Shown: positions 12,961-24,156, counted from the first letter of the stretch. The stretch: 64,000 bases of DNA from Azadirachta indica (GCA_022749755.1 CM040445.1:17567182-17631181); one strand, 5' to 3'. Notes: generated by a model from the letters alone, not told the origin. Numbers and translations: made by a program.

Positions 12961-13749
12961 TGGATTATTTTCCATTACGAGATAGGAAAAAATCTGGAAA
13001 TGATAATTGAAAATTATGATTTCTCTTTTCATCATTAAAATGACTACTAGTGAAACATGGTTTCCTAAAGTTAATACATGAATGCAAAATTGCACATTTG
13101 GTGTTGAATGGTGTTAAGTTTTATTTATGGTTACCTTATAGCTGATTTGTGAGTATGGATATTGAAATTTGCATTCATGTTCTTTTACTTAACTAATGTT
13201 ATTATCATGTTTATTTATTTACCATTCCCAAAAACAAATATAATTGTATATATATATGCATTATATAAAATGACAAAAAAGATACATTGCCCCTACAGTG
13301 GCTATAATGCTTATAATTATAAAATGTAACTTTACTCAACCATCAGAAGTAGAATTTTTATAAAGTAATGAATTTTGTTACTAATATGGCATGAGATGAC
13401 ATTGATTGTGTACCTGCAATACACCGAAATATCTAATAAAGCTTTATTAAGCTCCTATGAAAAAAAGGGGAAAAAAAAGAGAAGAGAATACTAAGATTAA
13501 TTTTATTGCTGATCCAAATCCTATCAAAATTCTTCACTCTATTGCTTTTGATTTTTTGAAGATGAAGAAAGAAATATAGTTCACTTGAATGGTGACGGAG
13601 ATGTCTATACCTATGAAAGTGTTATTATAATTTGTTTAATTTTATTTTTTATCTTACGTACTTTTTATCTTTTATATTGCAATAATCTAACACGAAATTT
13701 TATTTAATATAAGGACATGGGTTTTAATAAATTCTCTCTTTCTAAGCTG

Positions 13750-16700
13750 AAAGGTATGGATGTGTGCCTAGCTAACAATGCAACTAGGCATTCTGTTCTT
13801 TAAGATAAAAAAGATTTGCCATAAATAACAAGGATTGAAGCTAAGGTAAGTATCATATTAGGTCTTGTAAATTTGATTGAAGGCTCTGGAAATGCCATAA
13901 TCTTATTGGCAAGTAAAACCAAGATATACATTTATAATGCCTTATACGCAAGCAAATCTAGAAGAAATCTACTTAGTTTTAAAAATATTCACCAAAATAG
14001 ATATCATATTGGGACTTTAATGAGAATAATGTAAACTATTTATACATTTCTTTTAATATCTTAGGTAAGAAATGCATATTATAAAAGCTTCCAGCTTTTT
14101 AATTTAGATTGTATTATACAATCATAAATGCAATTGAAAGCTACTCATTAATTAACCAAAAGTTCAATGATCCTAAAATATCTATATTATGGCCTGATCA
14201 CCGTAGTCACCAAGGATCTATAATGATTCATAGAATTATTGAGAATTCTCATAGACATCCATTAAAAAAACTAGAATATTCTATTGTCTAAGGAGAATAT
14301 TTATGCTGCTCGCTTTCAAGGTAAACTAACGGTTCGAACATCCATTTTTAAAATTAGCTTTGAATCTCTATCATTTTTACAAAGAATTCAAGGGAATATT
14401 TGTCAATCAATTCACCCACTTAGTGTAACATCTGATTATTTTATGGTCTTAGTTCATGCCTCTACTCGATAGTAACATATATGTTTATTATCTACGCGTA
14501 ATGTTGCATTTGCTAGATTGCTCGCAGAGATTATTAAATTAAGGGCACATTTTTCTTGTCATCTAGTCAAGACTATATGCCTAAATAATACTGGTGAGCT
14601 TATTTTCAAAACAATTTGATTACTATTGCACATCAATCGAGATTAATGTAAAGTATCCAATTCCACATGTTCACACCTAAAATGGATAAGCTAAATTACT
14701 CATTAAAAGATTTTAGGTAATTGTTAGAACTTTATTATTATGTACTCAATTATCAATTTTTGCATGGGTCACACTATTTTACATGCTACAACTTTAATTT
14801 GGTTTAGACCTACTATATATCATTAATATTTTATAGTGCAACTTGCATTTGGTTATCCATCTGATATATCCCCTTTACCTGCCTTTGGTTGTGCTGTTTC
14901 TATTCTTATAGCACCTATACAACACTCTAAGATGAGACCTCAATGTTGTTTAAGGATTTATATTGGTTTTAACTCACCTTATATTATCAGATATCTTGAG
15001 CCCTATAATAAGTAATCTATATACCAAATGATTTGTAGATTACCACTTTGATGAGATAATTTTTCCACCTTTAGGCAAGAAACAAAATGTTTCTTAAAGT
15101 AAGACATGTTCTTTTTTGGAAAACACCTACTATGCCTTATTTTAATCCTTTCACTAATCAATGTGAAAATAAAATGCGAAGGATAGTGCAACTTCAGCAA
15201 ATCACAAATCAGTTACTAGATGCATTTACTAATATTGCAAAAGTGACCAACTCATATATCCTAGCTATTGATACACCAACCTGAATGATTGTTCCTAAAG
15301 AACAATCTCATAAAAAAAAAGAAAAAAGCAAATGAATCATTTGTTGCATGCGAAAAGCGTGCCAAACCACTTGGTTTAAAAGATATTATTTCATGGAAAA
15401 GAAATTTAAAGAATCATGATTCTATTGAAAATAATGATCAAACAATAAATATACCTACATTTTTTGAATCAATAGCTCTAGAAGAGCTAATAGTTCTTAA
15501 ATCGACACATGTCGTTGAAGTGACTCAAGCCTCTAAAGAAGCATTATCACTTAAGAGGCACAAGTCCCTAAAGTGAAACAAGCACTATCCCTTAAGAGAC
15601 ACGAGTCCCTGAAGTGAAACAAGCACTTAAAGAAATATTAGCCCCTAAAGTGGCACAAAAGTCTAGAAATTATACATATATACATATGGTGTAGGATCGT
15701 AATGAAATAGTTGTCATAATGTATTTTCATCTATAATAGCTACTAAAATTATAAGAGATGATTGCAACCCATAAACTAGGAATGAATATTTACAGAGGCA
15801 TGGTCAGCCTTAATGGAAGGAAGCAATTCAAACAAAATTAGCTTCTCCTACCAAATATAGAGTATTTAGGCTTTTAGTCCAAATACCTGAAGATGTTAAA
15901 CCCATTGACTGTAAGTGGGCATTTGTGAAAAAAGATAATGAGCATAACAAGATCATCATATAAAAAAGTGTTACTCATTGCTCAAGATTTTTTTCAAAGA
16001 CTTTGAATTGATTTTGATGAAACATGTTTTCCTATGATTGATGTTATTACTTTTCAATTCTTTATAAGTTTTGCATGTCAAAGAAACTTGATATACGTCT
16101 TATGGATGTAGTGGCAACTTCTTTATATAGGTCACTTGACTTTGATATTTGTATAAAAATCTCTTGAGGATTGAAAGTGTCTAAAGCATATAAATCGACA
16201 AATCGTAATTTTTATTCAGTCAAGTCAAAAGATCCTTGTATGGATTGAAGCAATATGGGCACATGTTGTATAATCACTTGAGCAAATAGTTGATAAAAAA
16301 AGGATGTGTTAATAATCGTATAAACCCATGCTATTCATAATGAAATCAAAATCTAGATTTCTTATTCTAACAATGTATATCGATGACATGAATTTAATTG
16401 AAACTCTTGAAAAGCCCTTAAAAACTATTAAATACTTTAAAAAGAAGTTTGAAATGAAAGATATGAGGAAAACCAAATATTGTGTTGGCATATAGATCAA
16501 GAATAAGTCTAACGAAATATTTATCCGTTAATATGTTTATGTTGAAAAGATTTTAGAACGATTTAATATGAATAAAACCTATCCGTTAAGTACTCCTATG
16601 GTTGTTCGGTCTCTTGATCTTAAAAAGCATCCTTTTTGACTAAAAGAAAAGAAGGAAAAGATACTTGATTTATAAGTACTATATCTTAATGTAATTGGTA

Positions 16701-17443
16701 CTTTATTATTTTTGGCACAATAACTAGACATAACATTCTCTGTGAACTTATTAGTCAGATTTAATTCTGAGCCTACTTGACGATATTGGATTGGCATCAA
16801 ACATATTTTCTATTATCTCTGTGGAATAGTAGATTTGAGATTATTTTATTCTCATGAACTAAGACAAGATCTAGGACTTGTTAGCTTTGCAGATACTGAC
16901 TATCTTTGTGATCCACAAAAAGCTCGTTTAGAAATGAGATATTTTTTCACTTATAATAATGCAGTCATTTCATGGTGGTATATGAAGCAAAATCTTGTTG
17001 CCACCTTTTTTAATCACTTTGAGATTCTATCTATGCATGAAGCAAGTTGTAAATATATATGATTGCAATTTTTGTCCAACACTTTCTAAGTGCATGCGAG
17101 CTATGTTCTACAATATATATTCCAACTATAGTATACGAAGGCAATGCTGCTTGTATCACTCAACTTAGAAGAGAATACATTAAAAGCGAAATAACAAAAG
17201 TGTATTTTACCAAAATTCTTCTACACTCACGAGTTGCAATACAGTAACCAAATTGATGTTAAACATATAAGCTCTATTGAAAATTTTGTTGATCTCTTCA
17301 CTAAATCATTGGCTACATTAACTTTTGAGAAGTTGTTATATAATATTGGCATGGATTTTAGTGGCAAGCTTTTAATGAGGCAACATTATGCACATCTAAT
17401 ATCTAATGATCATATCTTCTTAATAAAGAATATATCCCAATAA
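13750..17443 (+). pseudogene. Copia pol remnant
   Basis: Broken frames give, in order: DVCLANNATRHSVL and SGLVNLIEGSGNA (protease region, 13755-13900); NALYASKSRRNLLSF (13940-13980); an HRSHQGSIMIHRIIENS stretch in 14109-14291, where the zinc-site motif should be; SFLQRIQGNICQSIHP in 14284-14472; FNSPYIIRYLEPYNK-like residues near 14970; a PIDCKWAFVKK RT entry at 15901; the RT box YIDDMNLIET near 16378; the STPMV box near 16590; and RNase H blocks LGLVSFADTDYLCDP (16870) and VDLFTKSLATLTFEKLL (17290). Many stops make it non-functional. Confidence 0.85.
15515..15660 (+). repeat. Three tandem copies of a ~50 bp linker repeat in the copia
   Basis: The phrase GAAGTGACTCAAGC / AAGTGAAACAAGCACT recurs three times with intervening CACTTAAGAGGCACAAGTCCCT variants. 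In frame it encodes Glu/Val/Ala-rich repeats between integrase and RT, a known variable linker in this copia type. Confidence 0.6.
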
Positions 17444-17516
17444 AAACAGTATAATCCAAGGGGGACTATTATAAATGAAATAGATTTAACATCATTTTTA
17501 TTAGAAAGATTATTTA

Positions 17517-17935
17517 GGATCCGTTTGTTATAACTTTTCAAATAAAAGTTTTTAAAGTAAACTTTTTACCCTTAGAACTTTTATGAGAAGAATTTTTAAT
17601 AAAAGTTTATTAATCATTTGGTTGTCACAAATAACTTTTAAAAAAATTGAATAATTACTTTGATAGATAAATTTTTAATGTTTTATTTTAAAAAACTAAC
17701 GTAAAATTTTTAAAATAAAGTTAGGGTATTTTAAACAATTTTATTTTTTAAAAAAAACTAAAGTCTATCACCAAAAAACTAAATTTTTGGCTTCTTTTAG
17801 TAGAAGAAAAATAATTTTTTTAATTTTTAAAACCTCTTCTCCAGTGTCAATCAAACAATATTAAAAAAATTAAAAGGACTTTTATTATTAAAAAAATATT
17901 TTTTAGTCAATAAAAAAGTCAAACCAAGCAATCAC
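17517..17935. mobile_element. Tourist-like (PIF/Harbinger) MITE nested in the copia LTR
   Basis: 419 bp, AT-rich, no coding capacity. The left end is GGATCCGTTTGTTATAACTT; the right end, reverse-complemented, is GTGATTGCTTGGTTTGACTT, an imperfect inverted terminal repeat of the GGSCYKGTTTGG class. It is flanked on both sides by TTA (17514-17516, 17936-17938), the target duplication of PIF/Harbinger elements. A related copy is at about 39360-39745. Confidence 0.6.
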
Positions 17936-18189
17936 TTAAACTTGTACGTATTTATTGCATTTAATTACCTATTGATATTTTTACTCTCGAATTTGCACTA
18001 TATATGTAGAGTACTATATCAAAATAAATCACCTTGAATTGAATCGAGAATTCAACAATTGAATTGAATAATTAACCGAAAGAAAGCTGCACATTTAAGG
18101 TTTGCATTATAATTAAAATATCATTTGCATCCTTTTATTTTTTTTATTAACAATTTGAGCTAATAATTACAACAAAAACAATATTTAGA

Positions 18190-19010
18190 TAACACTTTAT
18201 AATTCGTTTACGTGCCGGCTAAGAATGCATTACAATAATACAAGAATAAAACATTAAAATAAGTAAATTAAAATTTAATAGTGAGATGCCTGGAATAAAA
18301 GTAAATGACCGTGTAACAACTAAACTTTGATGTTGAGATGCCGAAATTGAGATATTTTTAAGTAATTAATTAGTATATTTATTTTCTAACTTAATGAGAA
18401 TTTGTCAACAAGCGAAGTGGTAAGTCAAATTAACTCTCAATTCTATCATTAAAGATTGATTAGTTGGAACAAGATTTAATAACTATCGTAGTAATCAAAG
18501 AATCTAAAATAAAAACACGCAAATCTTAATGGTATTGGACTGAAAATAACTATTTTTTAAAATTCTTTAGTATATTAGTTGTTCTAACTTCATACTATAA
18601 GAACTGCAGTTGCTAAGTCAAAATTAACCCTCAATTCTACCGTTAATAATTAATTAATTTTAGAAAAAGATTAAATGATTATTGTTGTGATTTGATATCT
18701 AAAATGAAAACAAGCACATATTATATTGGGAGGCTTATATTGTTACATAATTCGAGTATGTGCCATGTAAAAATTCATTATAATAATACAAGATTAACGG
18801 ATTAAGAAAATTAAATTTTGACGTTGAAATGTCGAAATTAAGCCAACTTTAAGCAATTGATTAGTATATTTGTTTATTTAACTTTATGAAAATCTTTCAA
18901 TATTTAAAGTGGATAAGTCAAAAGTAATCCTCAATTCTATTATTAAAAATTAATTAGTCATGGAAAAGATTAGATAATTATTATAATATTTTAAGAATGT
19001 GATATGCCTA
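18190..19010. repeat. Array of ~540 bp diverged repeats, interrupted by the CACTA-like element
   Basis: A unit starting near 18190 (ATAATTCGTTTACGTGCC) recurs near 18740 (ATAATTCGAGTATGTGCC), with a half unit at 18555-18716. Shared inner phrases include AATAATACAAGA, GCCGAAATTGAG and CCTCAATTCTA. A further piece of the same unit resumes at 23610-23765, so the array was continuous before the element at 19011-23609 inserted. Function unknown; no coding potential. Confidence 0.7.
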
Positions 19011-19439
19011 CACTACCTGAAATGACCAATACAATAAATGATTTTTCTTCACAAACAAAATAGATGTATAAATTAATTACAAGAAGTTAAGCTTATTCCT
19101 AAAAGTTTATAAAATAAATCATTGTTTATAACAAAACAAATTAATTTTATAAATTCAGCAAATCAGAAAAATAAAAATTGCTCGCCAAAATTGGGATCAA
19201 TTTTAGGGAACTTCTTGACCAAAAAAATGTCAAGAATATATGACATATTGCTCGTAATAGAATGACCAAAAATAGTTACTAGTCAAATAGTGTCGTTTGA
19301 TAAAATTAAAAAAACATAATTTATTAAAAATAAATAAAATGACATATTTTAACTTTTCAATTTAGTGGATTAAATGAGTAGTAGCTAAAACAATGTTGTT
19401 TAAATTAATCTTTTCCGTGAAAGAAAAAGAACGAAATAA

Positions 19440-19720
19440 ACCCTAAGAATTTGTCTAAGTGTCCAAGGAACGCGACTCTCTTCTCTTGGACTGTCAAAAT
19501 TTTCACCTGTAATTGTGCCAAAAAGACATGCCGTTTGTCCCTCTCTCCTCTCACTTCCTTTGATGTTCGATTTCCCCTTCTTTTCCTCTTCATTCTTATT
19601 TTCACAAATAAAAGAACCCCTAATTTCTGTCTTTCTCTATTTCTCGCTCGATTTATGATGGGCTGTGTGACGGAGTATAACATCCCTAATTCCATTAAAA
19701 GAAAAGTTCAGCAAAGTTTT
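19440..19720. other. GC-richer segment of unknown origin inside the CACTA-like element
   Basis: Open on both strands for about 96-100 codons, but neither translation is recognised. The plus strand is rich in C and T (TCCCTCTCTCCTCTCACTTC) like a plant 5' leader. It may be another captured fragment; no function is assigned. The rest of 19740-21100 is AT-rich with nothing recognisable. Confidence 0.3.
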
Positions 19721-21105
19721 CCCTATGATGTAAACATATGCCAAAATATATAAAGCTGCAAATTTTAAAATTTTAACTCTAAAGACACCTAATAAAATTC
19801 ATCACTTGCTACTTCGCCTCAGTTCTTAACAAAATATACTAATAAATACTTGGGTTTGTAATATTTAGACACTAAATATAAAATTACGACATATGTCTCA
19901 CACTTATAAATACAAAAGATTCTTAAAAAGTAAGAAAATCCTCTTCTTGGAGTATACTTGGTCTCCTATTTATCCGAACTTTAGCAATTATCAAGAATTT
20001 GAAACGTATTGGTGAGCTAAAACTCAATATATATTTATATACAAAAAACACTTTTAAGAATTTAAAATAAACAAATTTTCAAATAAAATACTTTTAATTT
20101 CCAACAATAAATTTAGTAAAATATCAAGAAAAAATTTCAAAATCAACATCCAAAAAATAACACAAACACATTTAATTACTTTATTATAAACAATTTTTAT
20201 TAATTCATGTCACACAAAATTTTGAGACATTATTCTTAAAGACTGCTGCCCATAATTCGCCATATATGCTTTTAAGGCATTACTCTTAGGACCGTCATCG
20301 ATTACCGAACATATTTTATGACCACTATTCCCAAGGACCATCTGCTAGATTTTATCTTTGTCGGCTTTCACCGCAAAACTCAATCACATCCAAAGTCACC
20401 AATGCTATCATTAGTATTGCCAGGTACCAATTTATTTCATGTCTATATTTGTTTTATTACAATAAGATTTATAAATTTGCATAAATATAACTTTTTCTAT
20501 AAAAATTATCCATTTATAGAAACTTGGAAACATGACAATTTCATAAAAACCATTCACTTGTAGAAACACAACACGAGGTGAAATAATTTTCACTCTAATA
20601 GAAAAATTAATATTTATATAAAAATTACTATTTAAATCCGATTAAAAAGATAATTGATTAGATCAACATATAACACTTCATAAAATTCATATAAATTCAT
20701 TTAAAATTTAATTGAAATAAAACCCTTCGCCTTTCAACTTTAAAACCAAAATCTACGTAATGCATATAAATATTTATCTGAATACTTGTATGTCAATCTC
20801 TAGATTTTTGCTAGTGTTTCTTCCTCTCCAAATCTCTCGTTGATATCAATTTAATAATAGTAAGTAGCGATCCAAAACTTGATTATCTAAGAAATAAACA
20901 TATATCATTCTAACAATTAAATTTCTACAACTAAATTGTATGAAATAATTTGCTAAACTCTAAATCTAAAATTCATTATCTAAAAATATATTATTAATGG
21001 ATATAAGCATTCTAAACAAATAAATTTCTAAAACTAAATCATATAACATAATCTACAAAAATTTAAATCCAAAACATAAAAAAATTATAATTTCTAACAG
21101 GATCT

Positions 21106-21200
21106 TGGAAGTTTTTCCTCTTTTTCCTTTCTTTTTTTTTTTTCCTTCTCTTTTTCTTCCTTCTTTTCTCTTTTCTTTCCTTTCCTTCTCTTCTTCTCTC
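21106..21200. repeat. Polypyrimidine tract
   Basis: About 95 bp that is almost wholly C and T on the plus strand. The Lys/Glu-rich open stretch on the minus strand (21094-21456) is a product of this composition. Confidence 0.8.
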
Positions 21201-21614
21201 GGTTTTCTAACCTAAAACACCAAGTGCTTTTAATAAGTGAGAAGGCAAAGGTTACATATATATGATTCCACCACGCAAAAGCTTTCATTTTTCCTTTCAC
21301 CACTTTGGTTTCCTTTAATTTGTCCACCGCACAGAAATTTAATTTCTCTTCTCTCTTCCTTCTCGCACAGCCACCTGTCTCTTCTCCTGTTTTTTGTTTT
21401 GCTTTGTATCCACTTAAGCAAAAAGAGAAAAAAGGCATTGAGGTTCTTAACTTCACTCGACCTCCTCAACTTTTCTTCGTACTTTTCACTTATAATAAAA
21501 TTTTTATTATTTAATAATTCTATTCTTTTAGAAACATAAACATACTTATTTATAATTATATAATCTCTTTTAAAATAAATACACCTATCTTATAATTGTA
21601 ATCTTTTATATCCA

Positions 21615-21660
21615 AATATAATATAGATATATCCATATATATATATATATATATATGTAT
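21615..21660. repeat. (AT)n microsatellite
   Basis: Alternating AT run of about 24 bases with degenerate flanks (ATATATCCATATATATAT and onward). Confidence 0.85.
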
Positions 21661-21882
21661 TTCCATTAATAATAAAATTTGGGTTTTACACGGAAGATCT
21701 TGGAGCCTCGGAATCATGGGAGGTCGTTAATTTGGATGCCACCAAGAGCTGATTGGGCCTCTCTTCTTCATCTAATTCGATCCAAGCCACAACATGATGA
21801 GAAGGCATGAATTCATTTCTCTTTGTCTATGAAAAACTGAAGTTTAAAACTGAATCCGAGTGTGCTCTGTGTATCGCTAAAA

Positions 21883-22322
21883 ATTGCAGAAGAATTTGGT
21901 TTCTTCAAATTGAACAAAGGAGCTAAGATCCCTTCGATTGGTCTGGGCACGTAGGTCGCTACTCCTGATGTCGCCGTGATGCCATCGCTACTGCCGCTAA
22001 GGTACTCTGTTCACAAACAACCTGATTTACTATTAGTTGTTACAATAAAGTTGTTCTTGCAGTTCATTTACTGTTAATTCTGGTGTTGATATAGGTCAGA
22101 TATATGCACGGGCGGAGCCACGTTAAAGGGCTGCAGGGGCCCTTACGAAAATTTGGGAATTTTTAGATAAAATTACTAATTTTACCATTTAGCTTTTATT
22201 TTTCTTGTGTTGGCCCCTGCAGAATTTGGATACTTACATTTTGGCCACCCCAAAATATTAATCCTAACTCCGCCATTAGATATACGCACAATAATTGTGC
22301 CCCAATTTACGGCAACGAGAAG
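21883..22322 (+). pseudogene. Aldo-keto reductase (AKR4C-like) exons 1-2, fragment
   Basis: Exon 1 (21883-22001) encodes AEEFGFFKLNKGAKIPSIGL followed by GT, the N-terminus of plant AKR4C-type NADPH-dependent aldehyde reductases. The start codon is now ATT, the Trp after GLGT is a TAG stop, and a frameshift precedes DAIATAAK and a GT donor (22002), where the family has an intron. After an AG acceptor (22094), exon 2 reads GTC AGA TAT and, beyond a 169 bp MITE, CAATAATTGTGCCCCAATTT and onward, matching the family's YRHIDCAQIYGNEKE region as Y-HNNCAPIYGNEK. Homology ends near 22322, so the rest of the enzyme, including most of the TIM barrel, is absent. It sits inside the CACTA-like element and cannot be functional. 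Confidence 0.75.
22109..22277. mobile_element. Small MITE inserted in AKR exon 2
   Basis: 169 bp with inverted ends (GGGCGGAGCCAC at left; ATGGCGGAGTTAGG when the right end is reverse-complemented). It is flanked by an 11 bp near-perfect target duplication, AGATATATGCA (22098-22108) and AGATATACGCA (22278-22288). The GGCGGAGCC end and internal GGCCCC blocks are seen in many small plant elements. Its position within a coding exon shows that it arrived after the AKR fragment. Confidence 0.65.
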
Positions 22323-22532
22323 AAGAAGAAGAAGATTAAAGAATCAGAAGATCATGTGTACGATGATGAAAAACAGCATTTTGAAGCCATGTTTTTTCGG
22401 CTTTGGTGTAGGCAAAATATCAATAGAGGCAAGCAAGTTTTTTTTTTTTTAATAATTTTTAGATTGCATTAGGTTTTGGTGCTTATTGTACACTGTTAAG
22501 TTAATAATGTTTATGAAAGTTTTATAATTTTT

Positions 22533-22655
22533 GTGAATTATACAACGAAAGAAAAAAAGGGTAGGCCAGTGAGATCGAGGAAGAATATTAGCCCTGAAAT
22601 TAGAAAGATACATGGAGATGCCATTCCTCATTATGCTCATGGACGTTATGAAGAG
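22533..22655 (+). pseudogene. TFIIIC subunit (general transcription factor 3C polypeptide 3-like) exon fragment
   Basis: The frame encodes KGRPVRSRKNISPEIRKIHG and then DAIPHYAHGRYEE, ending at a GT donor (22656). This resembles the segment just before and into the first TPR repeat of the tau131/TFC-type subunit of TFIIIC (consensus of the type ...GDA..HYAHGRYEEAI...). Only this exon is present; the following sequence is not recognisable as TPR. The adjacent stretch 22323-22440 (ESEDHVYDDEKQHFEAMFF) may be part of the same or another captured gene. The protein would act in tRNA/5S rRNA gene transcription, but this copy is a fragment. Confidence 0.6.
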
Positions 22656-22729
22656 GTAAAATTTTTCAATTTACTAAACAATTATCATCAGTTAATGTGG
22701 TTAAATGTGATGCACATGTAATAATGTTT

Positions 22730-23257
22730 CTATATTTCGCTCAAAGCTTGGATGTTTTTAGGTGCCTTACAAATCATGTTCCATCTGAAAATTGTGCTTG
22801 TGGGTCTTTTCTCGCATGGTATATGATAATCTATGCAATTTTGTATCCTAACTTGGTTAAGCTGCTCTCTCATATAACCTTCCAGTTTCAAATTTTTGAA
22901 GAAATTGAGAGAGATTCGGATTTTAGTTTTTGAAATTTTATTTTTACCCCTCACACTATTAAGTTTAGCAGTGAGTGGCTGGAAAATGGGTACTTGCTGA
23001 TGACTTACAGAATAGTTAGGTAATTTGTGAAGATTGTCAATAAGTGAGAGGGAATTAAAATATGAAGATAACCCAATGAGAATTAGATTTGGCACATGAG
23101 AAGGTGAAGGAGTAAGTACGAAGGCAGCAACAAGCGTTCCAACATCTGAGTGACATTTTTGGGAGAAAAAGAGGGAGGTAATTGATCTGATGGTGGAAAT
23201 TGGAGTATAGGGAATAAGTTTGGATTTAGGGTTAAAGTGTTTGAGAGGGAAAATCAA
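22730..23257 (-). CDS. Unidentified 175-codon open frame
   Basis: An unbroken 175-codon frame from an ATG, unusually long for this AT-rich, stop-rich neighbourhood. The N-terminal half is rich in Ser, Pro and Leu with few acidic residues (MIFPLKHFNPKSKLIPYTPI), which superficially resembles an organelle-targeting leader; the C-terminal half is basic with several Cys (NCIDYHIPCEKR). I recognise no family. It lies within the CACTA-like element and may be a captured fragment, or an open frame by chance. There is no supporting evidence for expression. Confidence 0.2.
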   Translation of the reverse strand: MIFPLKHFNPKSKLIPYTPISTIRSITSLFFSQKCHSDVGTLVAAFVLTPSPSHVPNLILIGLSSYFNSLSLIDNLHKLPNYSVSHQQVPIFQPLTAKLNSVRGKNKISKTKIRISLNFFKNLKLEGYMREQLNQVRIQNCIDYHIPCEKRPTSTIFRWNMICKAPKNIQALSEI

Positions 23258-23609
23258 GGAAACTGTAACGTTTAACTATTTTTGTTTCATAAGTGATCAA
23301 CATATAGAAAGATTTTGCGTAATTTTCGTGTTTTCTCTAAACAAACATCATTTAAATTTAAAGGCTATGAATTGTTGTGGTTCTTAAAACTATGCCACCA
23401 CTAAATTGTGTTGTTTGATTTTCTTTAAAATATATGATATTATTTTTTCATCAACCAATTGGCAAAAATTAGCTTGACAGAAAAGTATTATAACAATTTA
23501 ATTAATAGAAATGTTTTTGTTGACGTTCTTGACAGATAAATATCGTATATTTGTTGCTCACAAAATCTGTTGCAACTTCACTGTCAAAAACCCCTGTTTC
23601 TAGTAGTGA

Positions 23610-23765
23610 ATACATTATAATAATATTAGAATAATAGAACAAGTAAATTAAATTTTTATATTGATATGCTTGGAATAAAAATAAATATTTTATTGTGCAC
23701 CAATTAAGTTTTAATGTTTGGATGACGAAATGTAGCTATATTAAGTAATTGTCCACTACATTCGT
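23610..23765. repeat. Continuation of the 18.2-19.0 kb repeat array
   Basis: Matches 18225-18367 in the same orientation (AATACATTATAATAATATTA against AATGCATTACAATAATACAA; GATATGCTTGGAATAAAA against GAGATGCCTGGAATAAAA). It continues the unit that is cut at 19010. Confidence 0.7.
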
Positions 23766-23903
23766 TAAACAACAACTAAAACAAATACTTATTACTAGCT
23801 CATGTATGTTGATTTTTAAATAACGCACCAAATTAATAACTTTATAACATGACACTGATTGTTTGAATCATTCAAATATAATGATGATCTAAAAATTCGT
23901 TAT

Positions 23904-24136
23904 ATTCTAGACTTTCTTCTAAGTCAATTACCTTACGTGACATGTGTACATTTTGTATATAAGCTATAGATTTGGATTCTTGTAAGCAGATAATACTTGC
24001 AAGTGGTAATCAATGCTTAACAATTATTTTTCAATTGTACATTCTATACTTTCTTCTAAGTCAAAATTACACGATGTGACGTGTGTTTCTATATAAACTA
24101 TAGATTTAAGAGTCTTGTAAGCAGATAATACTTGCA
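23904..24136 (+). promoter_or_regulatory. Duplicated ~97 bp core promoter of the BAHD pseudogene
   Basis: Two direct copies, about 23904-24003 and 24041-24136, share ACTTTCTTCTAAGTCAA and TCTTGTAAGCAGATAATACT. Each carries a TATA-like box (GTATATAAG near 23955; CTATATAAAC near 24089) and an ACGT-containing motif (TTACGTGACATG; GTGACGTGTG). The proximal copy lies about 65 bp before the ATG at 24157. Confidence 0.55.
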
Positions 24137-24156
24137 GTTCCATTGAAAGCAAAAAC

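Larger units (their letters stand above)
13740..18100 (+). mobile_element. Ty1/copia element, 5' end missing, 3' LTR present
   Basis: Plus-strand order: protease/linker, pre-integrase zinc region, integrase, reverse transcriptase, RNase H, purine tract AAGGGGGAC (17458-17466), and an LTR-like stretch. The LTR tail at about 17960-18060 (TCTCGAATTTGCAC and onward) resembles plant copia LTR ends and is split by a MITE at 17517-17935. No matching 5' LTR is seen in 12097-13740, so the 5' LTR and gag are lost or unrecognisable. Confidence 0.75.
19011..23609. mobile_element. Candidate CACTA-like (En/Spm) element carrying host gene fragments
   Basis: The right end reads TTTCTAGTAGTG (23598-23609), the exact CACTA-type terminus. 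The left end reads CACTACCTGAAA (19011-19022), matching the inverted terminus CACTACTAGAAA at 10 of 12 positions. The flanking repeat array stops at 19010 and resumes in register at 23610, which independently fixes both boundaries. No transposase is recognisable inside. Instead the 4.6 kb holds pieces of an aldo-keto reductase and a TFIIIC subunit gene, and GC-richer segments of unknown origin (19440-19720, 21230-21480). A 3 bp target duplication is not evident (CTA left, AAT right). Confidence 0.5.

Noticed and set aside
21094..21456. 120-codon minus-strand frame with a Lys/Glu tail
   Set aside because: Its tail comes from the polypyrimidine tract at 21106-21200 and the rest shows no family features.
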